From: Kribbella caucasensis
GTDB taxonomy: Bacteria > Actinomycetota > Actinomycetes > Propionibacteriales > Kribbellaceae
DNA length: 64,000 bases
NCBI RefSeq assembly: GCF_004361855.1
Contig: NZ_SNWQ01000016.1
Location: forward strand, 186,001-250,000
Reading direction: 5' to 3'
This document shows, in pieces, positions 44,878 through 53,870 of the stretch (positions are counted from its first letter, which is position 1; every line of letters starts with the position of its first letter). The notes under the pieces are model-generated. The model saw nothing but the letters and a program-made list of their open reading frames with translations. It ran no database searches and was not told the origin of the DNA. A program made the translations under genes and the position numbers.

Positions 44878-44895
44878 CTGAGAGACCGCTGAGTA
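44878..44895. promoter_or_regulatory. CTGAG repeat pair after RND module 2
   Basis: CTGAGAG (44878-44884), ACCG, CTGAGTA (44889-44895): the same 11-bp period and core as 37631. On the minus strand it lies 11 bp before CATCAT (44866-44861), a possible -10 for the small ORF starting at 44817. Confidence 0.45.
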
Positions 44896-44928
44896 ACGCT
44901 GCGTAGACCGGCGATCTGGCCGAAGGCT

Positions 44929-45849
44929 TCAGGCGAGCGTGGACGGGTCGGTGTTCGCGCCGCACACCACCACGACGACCCGCTCATCGGACGCCGGCTG
45001 ATACGCACCCGACCGCAACGCCGCCAGCGTGACCGCCGCGCCGTGCTCGACCGCGAGCCGGTACTCCCGCCAGAACTCATTGCGAGCGGCAACGATCGCG
45101 TCCTCGCCGACCAGCACGGACGGTACGCCGTACGTCTTGACCGCCTCGAACGCGATCGCCCCGAACCGCCGGGCGCCAAGCGAGTCGGCCGCGATCCCGC
45201 CGACCTGGACGTCGATCAGGTCGTCTGCCTCGAGGGTGCGGGCCATCGTGGGCGCGAGCTCGGGTTCGACGCCGACGACGCGGGCCCGGTCGCCGATGGC
45301 CGTCGCGATCCCGGCGATCAGGCCACCGCCACCCACCGCGACCAGGACGGTGTCGAAGCCGTCGGCCTGCTCGAGGAGTTCCAGGCCGAGCGTGCCCTGC
45401 CCGGCGACCACTTCCGGCTGGTCGTAGGCGTGCACGAAGAGCGCACCCGACTCGTCGCTCGCGGTGACGGCGGCGGCGTACGCCTCGGCGTACTCGCTGC
45501 CCACCTGGACGACATCTGCGTCGAGGGTCCGCAGTCGCGCGATCTTGGCCGGGGGAGCGCTCTCCGGGACGAAGATCCGGCCCGGTACGCCGAGTTCGCG
45601 GGCGGCGTACGCGACGGCGAGACCGGCGTTGCCGCCGGATGCGGTGACGACGCCCTGGCCGGTGAGGGTGCCGCGTTCCTTCGCGGAGAGCATCCGGTTG
45701 AACATGCCGCGTGGCTTGAACGAGCCGACGTGTTGCACCAGTTCCAGCTTGAAGGCGAGCGTCGGCGAAAGCTGGAGCACCGGGGTCCGCCGTACCCGCC
45801 CCTCGATCCGGCGAGCCGCCGCCTGCACATCGTCACGAGTTACCGTCAT
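44929..45849 (-). CDS. PLP-dependent threonine/serine dehydratase-like enzyme
   Basis: 306 aa, fold type II PLP enzyme. The Schiff-base Lys is in HVGSFKPRGMFNRML, the phosphate-binding loop is VGGGGLIAG, and SGGNAGLAVAYAAREL holds the substrate loop. It is shorter than biosynthetic IlvA and lacks an ACT regulatory domain, so a catabolic dehydratase or racemase-like role is likely. A TauD or cobalamin link is not visible. Divergent from the acyl-CoA synthetase with only 25 bp between starts, so promoters must overlap. Threonine breakdown to 2-oxobutyrate can feed propionyl-CoA, which fits the neighbour (inference). Confidence 0.88.
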   Translation of the reverse strand: MTVTRDDVQAAARRIEGRVRRTPVLQLSPTLAFKLELVQHVGSFKPRGMFNRMLSAKERGTLTGQGVVTASGGNAGLAVAYAARELGVPGRIFVPESAPPAKIARLRTLDADVVQVGSEYAEAYAAAVTASDESGALFVHAYDQPEVVAGQGTLGLELLEQADGFDTVLVAVGGGGLIAGIATAIGDRARVVGVEPELAPTMARTLEADDLIDVQVGGIAADSLGARRFGAIAFEAVKTYGVPSVLVGEDAIVAARNEFWREYRLAVEHGAAVTLAALRSGAYQPASDERVVVVVCGANTDPSTLA

Positions 45850-45874
45850 GCCTCAAGCCTGCCAGACTGCGGGC

Positions 45875-47749
45875 ATGGGAGCGTATGAGGAAAGTTACCG
45901 CCGCAGCCTGGCTGATCCCGAGAGCTTCTGGCTGGACGCCGCGGCCGCGATCTCCTGGACCAAGCCGCCGACCCGCGCGCTGGACGACTCGGCCGCGCCG
46001 CTCTACCGGTGGTTCCCCGACGGCGAGCTGAACACGTCGTACAACGCCCTCGATCGGCACGTCGAGGCGGGCCACGGCGACCGGACCGCGCTGATCTACG
46101 ACTCGCCAGTCACCGGGAGCACCCGCAGTTACACGTACGCCGAGCTCCGGGACCAGGTGGCCGTCTTCGCCGGGGCGCTGAAGTCGCTCGGCGTCGGGGC
46201 CGGCGACCGGGTGATCGTCTATCTGCCGATGGTGCCGGAGGCGGTTGTCACGATGCTCGCGTGCGCCCGGCTCGGCGCGATCCACTCGGTCGTGTTCGGC
46301 GGGTTCGCGCCGAAGGAACTGGCTGCCCGGATCGACGACGCGCGGCCGAAGGTGATCGTCGCCGCGTCCTGCGGGATCGAGCCGACCCGGATCGTGGAGT
46401 ACCTGCCGATCATCGAGGAAGCACTCACGCTCTCGGAGCACCGGCCGGAGCGGACGATCGTGCTGCAGCGCGAGATCGCACCAGCGAAACTCGGCGAGCG
46501 CGATCTCGACTGGGTCGCGTTGGTCGCTGATGCCCAGCCGGCTGATCCGGTGCCGGTGGCCGCGACCGATCCGCTGTACATCCTCTACACCTCCGGCACG
46601 ACCGGGAAGCCGAAAGGCGTGGTGCGCGACAACGGTGGTCACGCGGTCGCTCTGGCCTGGTCGATGCGGGCGGTCTACGACATCCATCCCGGTGACGTCT
46701 GGTGGACGGCGTCCGATGTCGGCTGGGTCGTGGGCCACTCGTACATCGTCTACGCGCCGCTGCTGATCGGTGCGACCACCGTTCTGTATGAGGGCAAGCC
46801 GGTCGGCACTCCGGATGCTGGTGCGTTCTGGCGGGTGATCTCGGAGCATCGGGCGAAGGCGTTGTTCACGGCTCCGACCGCGCTCCGGGCGATCAAGAAG
46901 GTGGACCCGGACGGGACCGAGCTGGTGAAGTACGACCTGAGCGGCTTCCGGACTCTGTTCCTGGCCGGTGAGCGACTCGATCCCGAGACGTATCACTGGG
47001 CGCACGACAAGCTCGGCGTACCGGTCGTGGACCACTGGTGGCAGACCGAGACCGGCTGGCCGATCGCCGCCAATCCGCGCGGACTCGAACCGCTGCCGAC
47101 CAGGCCCGGCTCGGCGACCGTGCCGCTGCCGGGGTGGGACGTGCGGATTCTTGACGGCGATGGCGTTCAGCAGGCGCCGGGGGAGGAGGGGTCCATCGCG
47201 ATCCGGCTGCCGCTCCCGCCGGGCGCGTTGCCGACGCTCTGGGGCGACGACCAGCGGTACGTCGACAACTACCTCAGCCGGTACGACGGCCACTACCTGA
47301 CCGGCGACTCCGGGTATCTCGATGCCGACGGCTACATCTTCGTGATGGGCCGAACGGATGACGTCATCAACGTCGCCGGGCACCGGCTGTCCACCGGCAG
47401 CATGGAAGCCGTCCTCGCGGCGCATCCCGCGGTGGCCGAATGCGCGGTGATCGGCGTCCACGACTCGCTCAAGGGCCAACTCCCACGCGGCCTGGTCGTC
47501 CTCAAGGCCGGCGTCGACATCGACGAGTCCGTACTGCGGGACCAACTGGTGGCCGCGGTCCGCCGGGACATCGGCCCGGTCGCCGCGTTCCGGGACGTCT
47601 CGGTCGTGGAGGCGCTGCCCAAGACCCGATCCGGCAAGATCCTCCGCAAGACCATGCGCGGCATCGCCGACGGCCGCGACGAACCTGTCCCGTCAACCAT
47701 CGAGGACCCGGCTGTCTTGGAAGCTCTCCGGCCCATCCTTCGCGGCTAG
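45875..47749 (+). CDS. prpE: Propionyl-CoA synthetase-like acyl-CoA ligase
   Basis: 624 aa from ATG 45875 (MGAYEESYRRSLADPESFWL). ANL-superfamily motifs: LYILYTSGTTGKPKGVVRDN (P-loop), WWQTETGWP (Trp after the G, as in PrpE rather than acetyl-CoA synthetase, which usually has G), Y-L-T-G-D-S-G-Y-L-D, GRTDDVINVAGHRLSTG and the acyl-adenylating Lys in TRSGKILRKTMR. It converts propionate, ATP and CoA to propionyl-CoA in the cytoplasm. The ACAS N-terminal domain is complete. Divergent partner: the PLP dehydratase. Confidence 0.9.
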   Translation: MGAYEESYRRSLADPESFWLDAAAAISWTKPPTRALDDSAAPLYRWFPDGELNTSYNALDRHVEAGHGDRTALIYDSPVTGSTRSYTYAELRDQVAVFAGALKSLGVGAGDRVIVYLPMVPEAVVTMLACARLGAIHSVVFGGFAPKELAARIDDARPKVIVAASCGIEPTRIVEYLPIIEEALTLSEHRPERTIVLQREIAPAKLGERDLDWVALVADAQPADPVPVAATDPLYILYTSGTTGKPKGVVRDNGGHAVALAWSMRAVYDIHPGDVWWTASDVGWVVGHSYIVYAPLLIGATTVLYEGKPVGTPDAGAFWRVISEHRAKALFTAPTALRAIKKVDPDGTELVKYDLSGFRTLFLAGERLDPETYHWAHDKLGVPVVDHWWQTETGWPIAANPRGLEPLPTRPGSATVPLPGWDVRILDGDGVQQAPGEEGSIAIRLPLPPGALPTLWGDDQRYVDNYLSRYDGHYLTGDSGYLDADGYIFVMGRTDDVINVAGHRLSTGSMEAVLAAHPAVAECAVIGVHDSLKGQLPRGLVVLKAGVDIDESVLRDQLVAAVRRDIGPVAAFRDVSVVEALPKTRSGKILRKTMRGIADGRDEPVPSTIEDPAVLEALRPILRG

Positions 47750-47815
47750 ACCGTCCGTCGACGGCGGTGGCATGGGTACAGTCTGCCGAACCGGGCTGCG
47801 AGTTAGGCTCGGGGC

Positions 47816-48466
47816 ATGCGAGTCGTGATTGCGGGTGGACACGGACAGATCGCGCTGCGGCTGACCAGGATCCTGGCGGACGGCGGTCACCAGGTGGTCG
47901 GGCTGGTGCGCAACCCCGCGCACGAGGCTGACGTGGTCGCGGCGGGCGGCGAGGTCGCAGTACTGGATCTGGAACAGGCTTCGGTGGCCGCCGTTGCCGA
48001 CGTACTGGCCGGTGCTGACGTCGCGATCTTCGCCGCCGGCGCCGGACCGGGTAGCGGGAACGCCCGGAAGGATACCGTCGACAAGGGTGCGGCTGTGTTG
48101 TTCGCGGATGCATCCGAGCTGGCCGGGGTACGGCGGCACATCCAGGTGGGCTCGATGGGTGTCGACCGGACCGAGGGGATGGACCCGGAGGCGACGTTCA
48201 CGATCTATCTGAAGGCCAAGTTGGCGGCCGAGGACGACCTGCGCAGCCGCGACCTGGACTGGTCGATCCTGCGGCCCGGCGGGCTCACCGACTCCGCCGG
48301 CACCGGTTCGGTTCTGCTGGCCGGCAAGGTCGACCCCGGTCGCATCCCGCGGGACGACGTGGCGCTGGTGCTGGCCGGGCTCTGCGACACACCGGCCTCG
48401 ATCGGCCGGACCCTCGAACTGATTGCCGGCGACACCCCCGTGGCCGACGCGCTGAAGAATCTCTGA
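47816..48466 (+). CDS. Atypical SDR, NAD(P)H-binding protein
   Basis: 216 aa Rossmann protein. The dinucleotide motif is VVIAGGHGQIALRLTRILADGGHQVVGLVRN (G-x-x-G-x-I). HIQVGSMGVDR and YLKAKLAAEDDLRSRDLDWSILRPGGLTD follow the atypical SDR5 group (NmrA/YwnB-like). The K-A-K in place of the Y-x-x-x-K active site is usual there. Function unknown, perhaps a redox sensor. It is 66 bp behind prpE and 21 bp before the OsmC gene on the same strand. Confidence 0.88.
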   Translation: MRVVIAGGHGQIALRLTRILADGGHQVVGLVRNPAHEADVVAAGGEVAVLDLEQASVAAVADVLAGADVAIFAAGAGPGSGNARKDTVDKGAAVLFADASELAGVRRHIQVGSMGVDRTEGMDPEATFTIYLKAKLAAEDDLRSRDLDWSILRPGGLTDSAGTGSVLLAGKVDPGRIPRDDVALVLAGLCDTPASIGRTLELIAGDTPVADALKNL

Positions 48467-48487
48467 CGTTGCCGCTGGCAACAGATT

Positions 48488-48934
48488 GTGACTGACATGG
48501 GCGACGAGACCTTGCGGCAGGTACGGTTCGAGCGGACCGCCAACAGCAAGTACCTGGTGCACAACGCGCGCGGCGGCACCATGACGGTCGGTTCCGGCGG
48601 GTCCGAAGACACCGACTTCACCCCGGTCGAGCTGCTCCTCGTCGCGATCGGTGCCTGCTCCGCGATCGACGTCGACGTCGTGGTGAGCCGCCGGGCGGAG
48701 CCGACCGAGTTCTCCGGGGTCGTCCGCGGCGACAAGATCCGCGACCCCGAGCAGGGCAACCGGATGGAGAACCTCGCGGTCGAGTTCACCATCCGCTTCC
48801 CCGAAGGCGAGGCCGGCGACAAAGCTCGCGAGGCCCTACCCCGCGCGGTCAAGATGTCCCACGACCGCCTCTGCACCGTAAGCCGCACCGTAGAACTAGG
48901 CACCCCCGTAACCACCACCGCCAGCGACGCCTGA
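48488..48934 (+). CDS. OsmC family peroxiredoxin-like protein
   Basis: 148 aa from GTG 48488. The peroxidatic Cys lies in LLLVAIGACSAIDVDVV, and a second Cys in HDRLCTVSRTVE follows at the conserved place. NARGGTMTVGSGGSEDTDFTPVE is the strand-turn before it. OsmC/Ohr proteins detoxify organic hydroperoxides. It may form an operon with the preceding SDR. Its stop is 8 bp from the convergent Lrp gene stop. Confidence 0.9.
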   Translation: MTDMGDETLRQVRFERTANSKYLVHNARGGTMTVGSGGSEDTDFTPVELLLVAIGACSAIDVDVVVSRRAEPTEFSGVVRGDKIRDPEQGNRMENLAVEFTIRFPEGEAGDKAREALPRAVKMSHDRLCTVSRTVELGTPVTTTASDA

Positions 48935-48942
48935 CGCAGAGG

Positions 48943-49401
48943 TCACAGGTCGGGCGGGGCCGTCTGCGGGCCTCGGTAGGGTTGGGGTTGGCTGTAGACG
49001 AGGTTGGTGGTGGTGCTGCCGAACTCGGTGAGCTCGTTGACCAGTTGTTCGAGGTGGGGCATCGAGGCGGCCGCGATCTTCAGCGTGTAGCAGTCGTCGC
49101 CCGTGGTTCGCAGGCACTCCAGGAACTCGGGCCGCTCGCGCAGCAACCGATGCAGCGGCTCGTGCTTGTTCCCCGGGTACTTGAGCCGTACGACGGCCAG
49201 CACCGGATAACCCACCTTCGTCAGGTCGACCTCGGCCCGATAGCCGGTGATCACGCCGAGGTACTCCAGCCGCTTCACCCGTTCGGTCGTCGCCGACGCA
49301 CTCAGATTCACCCGGCGGCCGAGCTCGGTCAACGCCACCCTGCCGTCCCGCTGGAGCTCGACCAGGATCGCCCAGTCGGTCGAATCAAGAGTCTCGGCCA
49401 T
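48943..49401 (-). CDS. Lrp/AsnC family transcriptional regulator
   Basis: 152 aa from ATG 49401 (MAETLDSTDWAILVELQRDGRVALTELGR). The winged helix with LSASATTERVKRLEYLGVITGYRA is followed by the RAM ligand domain (VGYPVLAVVRLKYPG, CLRTTGDDCYTLKIAAASMPHLEQLV). It probably senses an amino acid. It is divergent from the LLM oxidoreductase (94-bp gap), the likeliest target beside itself. Confidence 0.92.
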   Translation of the reverse strand: MAETLDSTDWAILVELQRDGRVALTELGRRVNLSASATTERVKRLEYLGVITGYRAEVDLTKVGYPVLAVVRLKYPGNKHEPLHRLLRERPEFLECLRTTGDDCYTLKIAAASMPHLEQLVNELTEFGSTTTNLVYSQPQPYRGPQTAPPDL

Positions 49402-49495
49402 CCGCCCAACATACCGGCAGATCCACGGTGAGCCCGCCCGGACGCCGTGAGTACGGCCTTCAGCGCATCGGCCTCGCCTGGATAGCCTGATCGAC

Positions 49496-50299
49496 GTGTT
49501 GCTAGGAGTGAACGTCCCCAACTTCGGTCCCGGAACCACGCCAGCGCGGCTCCGCGACTGGGCCCGCACAGTCGAGGGACTCGGCTACGACCTGCTGATG
49601 GTGTCCGACCACGTCGCGATCACCCCCGACGTCGCCGAGCAGTATCCGGAGCCGTTCTACGAACCGTTCACCACGCTCAGCTGGCTCGCCGGGATCACCA
49701 GCACGATCCGCCTCGGCACCACGGTCCTGATCGCGCCGTACCGGCATCCTCTCCTTGTCGCGCGGATGGCCGAAAACCTCAACCAGCTCAGCGACGGACG
49801 CCTGATCCTCGGCGTCGGGATCGGCTGGGCGAAGCAGGAGTTTGAGGCACTCGGGGTCGACTTCCACCGCCGCGGCGGACTCACCGACGAGTTGCTGAGA
49901 GCAATCAAAACCACCGTCCCGATCTGGGTCGGCGGCAGCAGCGAAGCCGGTCTCCGCCGAGCCGTCCGGTACGCCGACGCGTGGCACCCGTTGCGCGACC
50001 GGCTCGACCGGATGCGCGACAACCTGGATCGGCTGAAGACAATCGCCGAGGACGAAGGCCGGCCCGTCCCGGGGTTCGCGCCGCGGATCCTGCTCCGGCT
50101 GACCGACCACCCGCTCCCGGACGACGAACGCGTCGCCGGTGAAGGCACGATCGACCAGATCCTCGCCGACCTCGACGTACTGCGGCTGCTCGGCGCGCAA
50201 GCCGTCGTACTGGACCCCTTCGTCGGCGATCCAGCCGAAACCGAACGACCGGAAGTCGCCTGGGAAGCCCTGGCGACCGTCATAGGGAGAACCAAGTGA
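49496..50299 (+). CDS. LLM-class F420-type oxidoreductase
   Basis: 267 aa from GTG 49496 (MLLGVNVPNFGPGTTPARLRDWARTVEGLGYD). Luciferase-like TIM barrel with LLMVSDHVAI, IRLGTTVLIAPYRHPLLVARMAENLNQLSDGRLILGVGIGW and the phosphate-binding IWVGGSSEAGLRRAVRYADAWHP. Short actinobacterial members of this group mostly use coenzyme F420 (family knowledge). The substrate is unknown. It overlaps the deaminase gene by 4 bp (GTGA), so the two are coupled. Confidence 0.9.
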   Translation: MLLGVNVPNFGPGTTPARLRDWARTVEGLGYDLLMVSDHVAITPDVAEQYPEPFYEPFTTLSWLAGITSTIRLGTTVLIAPYRHPLLVARMAENLNQLSDGRLILGVGIGWAKQEFEALGVDFHRRGGLTDELLRAIKTTVPIWVGGSSEAGLRRAVRYADAWHPLRDRLDRMRDNLDRLKTIAEDEGRPVPGFAPRILLRLTDHPLPDDERVAGEGTIDQILADLDVLRLLGAQAVVLDPFVGDPAETERPEVAWEALATVIGRTK

Positions 50300-50721
50300 C
50301 CCCCGAAGCAGAGAACCTCCTGCGCCGAGCGATCGAGCTCGCCGCGACAGCACGGCAGACCGGCAACCCGCCCTTCGGATCCCTCCTGGCCGGGCCGGAC
50401 GGCACAGTGATCGCGGAGGATCACAACACCTCCATCACCGACAACGACATCAGCGCCCACCCCGAACTCAAGCTCGCCAAGTGGGCCGCGGCCAACCTCG
50501 ACCCGGCCACGGCCGCGCAGACGACCATGTACACGAGCTGCCAGCCGTGCAGCATGTGCGCCGGCGCCATCGACCGGGCCGGCCTCGCCCGGGTCGTCTA
50601 CGCCCTGTCCGGCGAACAGCTCAACGCCCTCAAACCCAGCGGGGGCTTCCCGGCCGTCGACCAGGAAGGCCCCGCGCTGTACGACGAGGCGCGTGCTGTC
50701 GTGGACGGCTACTACACCTGA
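50296..50721 (+). CDS. Nucleoside deaminase (cytidine/deoxycytidylate deaminase fold)
   Basis: 141 aa from GTG 50296. Zinc ligands: His in ISAHPELKLAKWA (H-P-E with the proton-shuttling Glu) and the Cys pair in TSCQPCSMCAGAID. NPPFGSLLAGPDGTVIAED is the usual lead-in. It resembles guanine/tRNA-adenosine-type small deaminases; the length fits a free-base or nucleoside deaminase rather than TadA. Coupled to the LLM oxidoreductase, suggesting heterocycle or pyrimidine breakdown (inference). Confidence 0.9.
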   Translation: MTPEAENLLRRAIELAATARQTGNPPFGSLLAGPDGTVIAEDHNTSITDNDISAHPELKLAKWAAANLDPATAAQTTMYTSCQPCSMCAGAIDRAGLARVVYALSGEQLNALKPSGGFPAVDQEGPALYDEARAVVDGYYT

Positions 50722-50725
50722 CCGC

Positions 50726-51562
50726 TCACTTCGGCCCGAGGCAGAGCGTGTACGCCGACGAGCCGCGCTCCTCGGTGTACGCCACCGTGTAGCCCTCGTA
50801 TTGCTCGCACCGGGTCTCGTCCGACGAGTCGACCTTGCCGAGGACTTTGTACTCCGCGTCGGCGGAACCGCAGTCGACGACCCGCACGTCCGGGTTGATA
50901 CTCGTGCCCTTGTTCTGGATGCAGTCGCCCGCGGCCGCCGAAGACGGGCTGATCGTCGCCCCGTACACGATCAGGGCGATCACCGGGACCGGCACCAGCA
51001 GGAAGAGGATCTGCGGCCGCTTGAACAGCGGCTTGCCCGGATCCATCGGCCGGCCGGGTGCACCCGGGGCCGGCTCGGGCAGGTTCTTGAACTTCGACGA
51101 GGGGCCGAGGTTCATCAGCATCGTGATCGGGTTGATGATCGCCGAGCCGATACCCCACCAGCCCTGCCAGAGGCTCTTCGCGGTCATGTCGCGGACGGTC
51201 GCGGTGCCACACGTCTTGCAGAACGGCCCCTCGAGCTTCAGGAACCGCATCATGATCAGCAGGCCCTGGTGCCCGCGCACAGTGGCCGGCACCGCCGGAA
51301 CCGCACCACAGAACCGGCACTGCATCATGTCCTGCGGACCGGGCCGCGGACCGGGCTGAGGCTGTGGCTGACCCGGGAAAGACTGCCCGTACTGCGGGCC
51401 GCCGTGTTGCCCCTGCTGGTACGCGCCCGGCTGCTGCTGGGCGTACTGCGGGTACTGCTGCTGGGGATACTGCTGCTGCGGCGGACCGTATCCACCACCG
51501 CCCGGCTGCGGAGCGGGGTACTGGTTCGGGGGCGGCTGAGGGGGAGTCGTGGTCACGAACAC
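50726..51562 (-). CDS. LppU/SCO3897-like membrane protein with zinc ribbon
   Basis: 278 aa from GTG 51562. Residues 1-75 are a Gln/Pro/Tyr/Gly-rich disordered region with repeats of QQYPQ. Next comes a zinc-ribbon-like CRFCGAVPAVPATVRGHQ .. FCKTCGTATVRDM, a hydrophobic hairpin region, one clear helix (ILFLLVPVPVIALIVYG) and an extracellular C-terminal domain with spaced Cys (GDCIQNKGTSINPDVRVVDCGS, RCEQYEGYTVAY, LCLGPK). The C-terminal domain matches what I know as LppU/SCO3897. Function unknown. Confidence 0.82.
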   Translation of the reverse strand: MFVTTTPPQPPPNQYPAPQPGGGGYGPPQQQYPQQQYPQYAQQQPGAYQQGQHGGPQYGQSFPGQPQPQPGPRPGPQDMMQCRFCGAVPAVPATVRGHQGLLIMMRFLKLEGPFCKTCGTATVRDMTAKSLWQGWWGIGSAIINPITMLMNLGPSSKFKNLPEPAPGAPGRPMDPGKPLFKRPQILFLLVPVPVIALIVYGATISPSSAAAGDCIQNKGTSINPDVRVVDCGSADAEYKVLGKVDSSDETRCEQYEGYTVAYTEERGSSAYTLCLGPK

Positions 51563-51701
51563 TTCCTGTTACTAGCGCTGGAACACCATGGGGACAGACG
51601 GACTTTACTCACGCACCCCGGTCATCCCACGTCCTGGTTCGGCAACCGTTTGTGGTTCTCTTACCGAACGCGACGCCACGTCACCGGCGTACCGCGAAAC
51701 G

Positions 51702-52643
51702 TCACGCGTAGCGAGCGACGAGTTCGTTGCCCAGTCGCGCCAATTCGGCCTGTACCGACGGCGGGCCGAGGACTTCGATCAGCCCACCCCAGCCGGCCAG
51801 ATCCTGCGCGATCATCAACGGAGTCGGTGCCGTGACCCGCACCCGGACCCGGCCGTCCTCGGCCGCCCCCTCGACTTCACAGTTCCGGCCCAGCCGGTCC
51901 TGCATCACCCAGACGAATCGTTCCGGCATCAGAACCGTGGCCGACAGCAACGCTCGCTGCTGCTCCATCTGCTCGACCACCCGCGCCCAGACCTCGGACA
52001 GGTCGAAGTCCTCCGGCCGATCGGCAGGCTCGTCGGTGATGGTGGCCGCCACGATCCGGTCGAGGCGGAACGTCCGCTGCCCCTTGTCCGTCCCCGCGAT
52101 CAGGTACCAGACGTCGTCCTTGTCGACGAGTCCGAGCGGATCGACCACCCGTACCGACTCCTCACGCCGGCGGCCGGAGTACGTCAGCCGCACCTTCAAC
52201 CGCCGTACCACCGCCGTCTGCAACTCACCGACCAGTTCGGGCCGCTCCTTCTCGTTCCCACCCCAACGTGCCGGGTCGATCACGACCGCCTCCGCCGCCG
52301 CCTCGGCATCGCCACGGAAAGTCTCCGGCAACGCCCGGACCAGTTTGCGCAGCGCGGCCTTGGCATCCGGCGCGATCGACGCCGCCGGCCCGACGAGCAG
52401 GAACAACGCCTGCGCCTCGGTCGCGGTCAGCCCGCTCAAGTCGGTCCGCGCACCGCCGAGCAGCGACCATCCGCCGTTGCGCCCAGGCTGTGGATAAACC
52501 GGAATCCCGGCCGTCGACAACGCCTCCAGATCCCGGCGAGCCGTCGCGACCGAGATCTCCAGCTCCGCGGCGAGCTCGGCCGCGGTCACCCGGCCACGTG
52601 CCTGCATAAGGAGCAGGGTGGCGACCAGCCGATCAGCGCGCAT
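51702..52643 (-). CDS. YafY/WYL-domain transcriptional regulator
   Basis: 313 aa. The N-terminal HTH_11 (RLVATLLLMQARGRVTAAELAAELEISVATARRDLEAL) is followed by a linker and the WYL domain (VRVVDPLGLVDKDDVWYLIAGTDKGQRTFRLDRIVAATIT), then a WCX-like C-terminal domain. WYL regulators sense nucleic acids or small ligands and control DNA damage or defence genes; the target here is unknown. It lies 17 bp from the end of the MFS pseudogene on the same strand. Confidence 0.92.
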   Translation of the reverse strand: MRADRLVATLLLMQARGRVTAAELAAELEISVATARRDLEALSTAGIPVYPQPGRNGGWSLLGGARTDLSGLTATEAQALFLLVGPAASIAPDAKAALRKLVRALPETFRGDAEAAAEAVVIDPARWGGNEKERPELVGELQTAVVRRLKVRLTYSGRRREESVRVVDPLGLVDKDDVWYLIAGTDKGQRTFRLDRIVAATITDEPADRPEDFDLSEVWARVVEQMEQQRALLSATVLMPERFVWVMQDRLGRNCEVEGAAEDGRVRVRVTAPTPLMIAQDLAGWGGLIEVLGPPSVQAELARLGNELVARYA

Positions 52644-52660
52644 ACCGGCATTCTCGCAAA

Positions 52661-53809
52661 CTAACCGCTCACCAGCTGAGCACTTTTCAATCCGCGCGCC
52701 AATGCGACCGTCACCCCGAGCGAGACGACCGCCATCACCGACATCGCCAACCCGGGCGAGGTCAGCTGCGCAATCCCACCGGCCACCGCCGCGCCGACCC
52801 CCTGCATCACGAGCATGCCCGACGAGTGCAGCCCCAACGCCTGACCGCTGAACTCGTCCGGCGTCAACATCATCAACCGCTCCTGCATCAGCAAGCTCGC
52901 CGAGTACCCGATCGCCGACACGGCCACCGCCGCCACCGCGATCGGGATCGCCGGTTCCAGGAAGAAGATCAGGTACGGCGCCGCCAGCAGCACGTACAAC
53001 CCGACAGCGAGCCGTTGCGGGCGGAACCGGCCGGCCAATGTGTCGCCGACCAGCATCCCGAGCGCCGCGAACGCGAACAAGAGGCCCGAGTACTTCGGTG
53101 CGTACGCGACGAACAACGACTCGCAGCCGACGACCAGCCCGTTAGGCAGCCACAACGCGAGGAAGACCTGGCGACGCGGCTTCATCGACAACAGGTGCAC
53201 GTTGTTCCGCCAGGTCGCGGCCACCGACGCCCGCTCGGTGGATCGCGGCTCGCGGCGACTGAGGAACCACCTCGCCACGACCGCACTTACGCCGTACAGG
53301 CAAGCACCCGTGATCAGCGCGCCCCGGGCGACAGGAGTGCGACGAGGACGCGAATCCGCAGATCTGCATCACGCCGACGGACATGTTCATCACCGAACGG
53401 CCGAGCAGGTAGCCGCCTTTGGGCAGGATCTCGTTGAGCAGTCCCCAGCGGACCCCGCCGCCGACCGACGACACCACGCCGACCACGAAGAGGATGCCGA
53501 AGGCAACGGTCACCGGCAGGCCGGGCAAGGCTTGGGTCGCGATGGCGGCGGCGAACATCCAGCAGAGACCGGCCAGGGCGGCGCGCGGTGGCAGGCGATC
53601 GGCTGTGGCGAGCAGGGTCGTCATGCCGACGACCTGGGCGAGTGACGGGCCGAAGATAGCGAGCGCGGACAGCAGGGGAGAGCCGGTGGAGTCGTAGATC
53701 AGGGTGCCGAGGGCGAGGCCACTCACCGTCTGGGCGGCGACGTGCAGGGAGCTGCTGAGGAAGAACGGACGGAATTCGGGGTCCGGAAGAGGTCCCGGTA
53801 AGTGCGCAT
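52661..53809 (-). pseudogene. MFS transporter broken by frameshifts
   Basis: Pieces of one MFS protein lie in different minus-strand frames. From ATG 53809 the reading MRTYRDLFRTP shifts at the C-run near 53778 to EFRPFFLSSSLHVAAQTVSGLALGTLIYD, which continues to VGVMQICGF. It then shifts near 53350 and 53325 (a short VLVALLSP lies in the third frame) to GALITGACLYGVSAVVARWFL and runs to the stop at 52661. Joined, the pieces give a roughly 380-aa exporter with 12 helices. Three single-base losses are the simplest explanation, or sequencing errors in GC-rich runs. The divergent ArsR-like gene is the likely regulator. Confidence 0.8.
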
Positions 53810-53846
53810 GTACCGGAGTCTCGGTGGCGGTTGCCGGGGCCGGTTA

Positions 53847-53870
53847 ATGTTTCGCAGGGAGGCGAAACAT
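53847..53870. promoter_or_regulatory. 24-bp inverted repeat over ArsR-type gene start
   Basis: ATGTTTCGC-N6-GCGAAACAT, perfect 9-bp arms. The spacer AGGGAG is part of the Shine-Dalgarno and the right arm contains the first bases of the start codon at 53869. It could be a DNA operator or an mRNA hairpin hiding the ribosome site. Confidence 0.6.
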
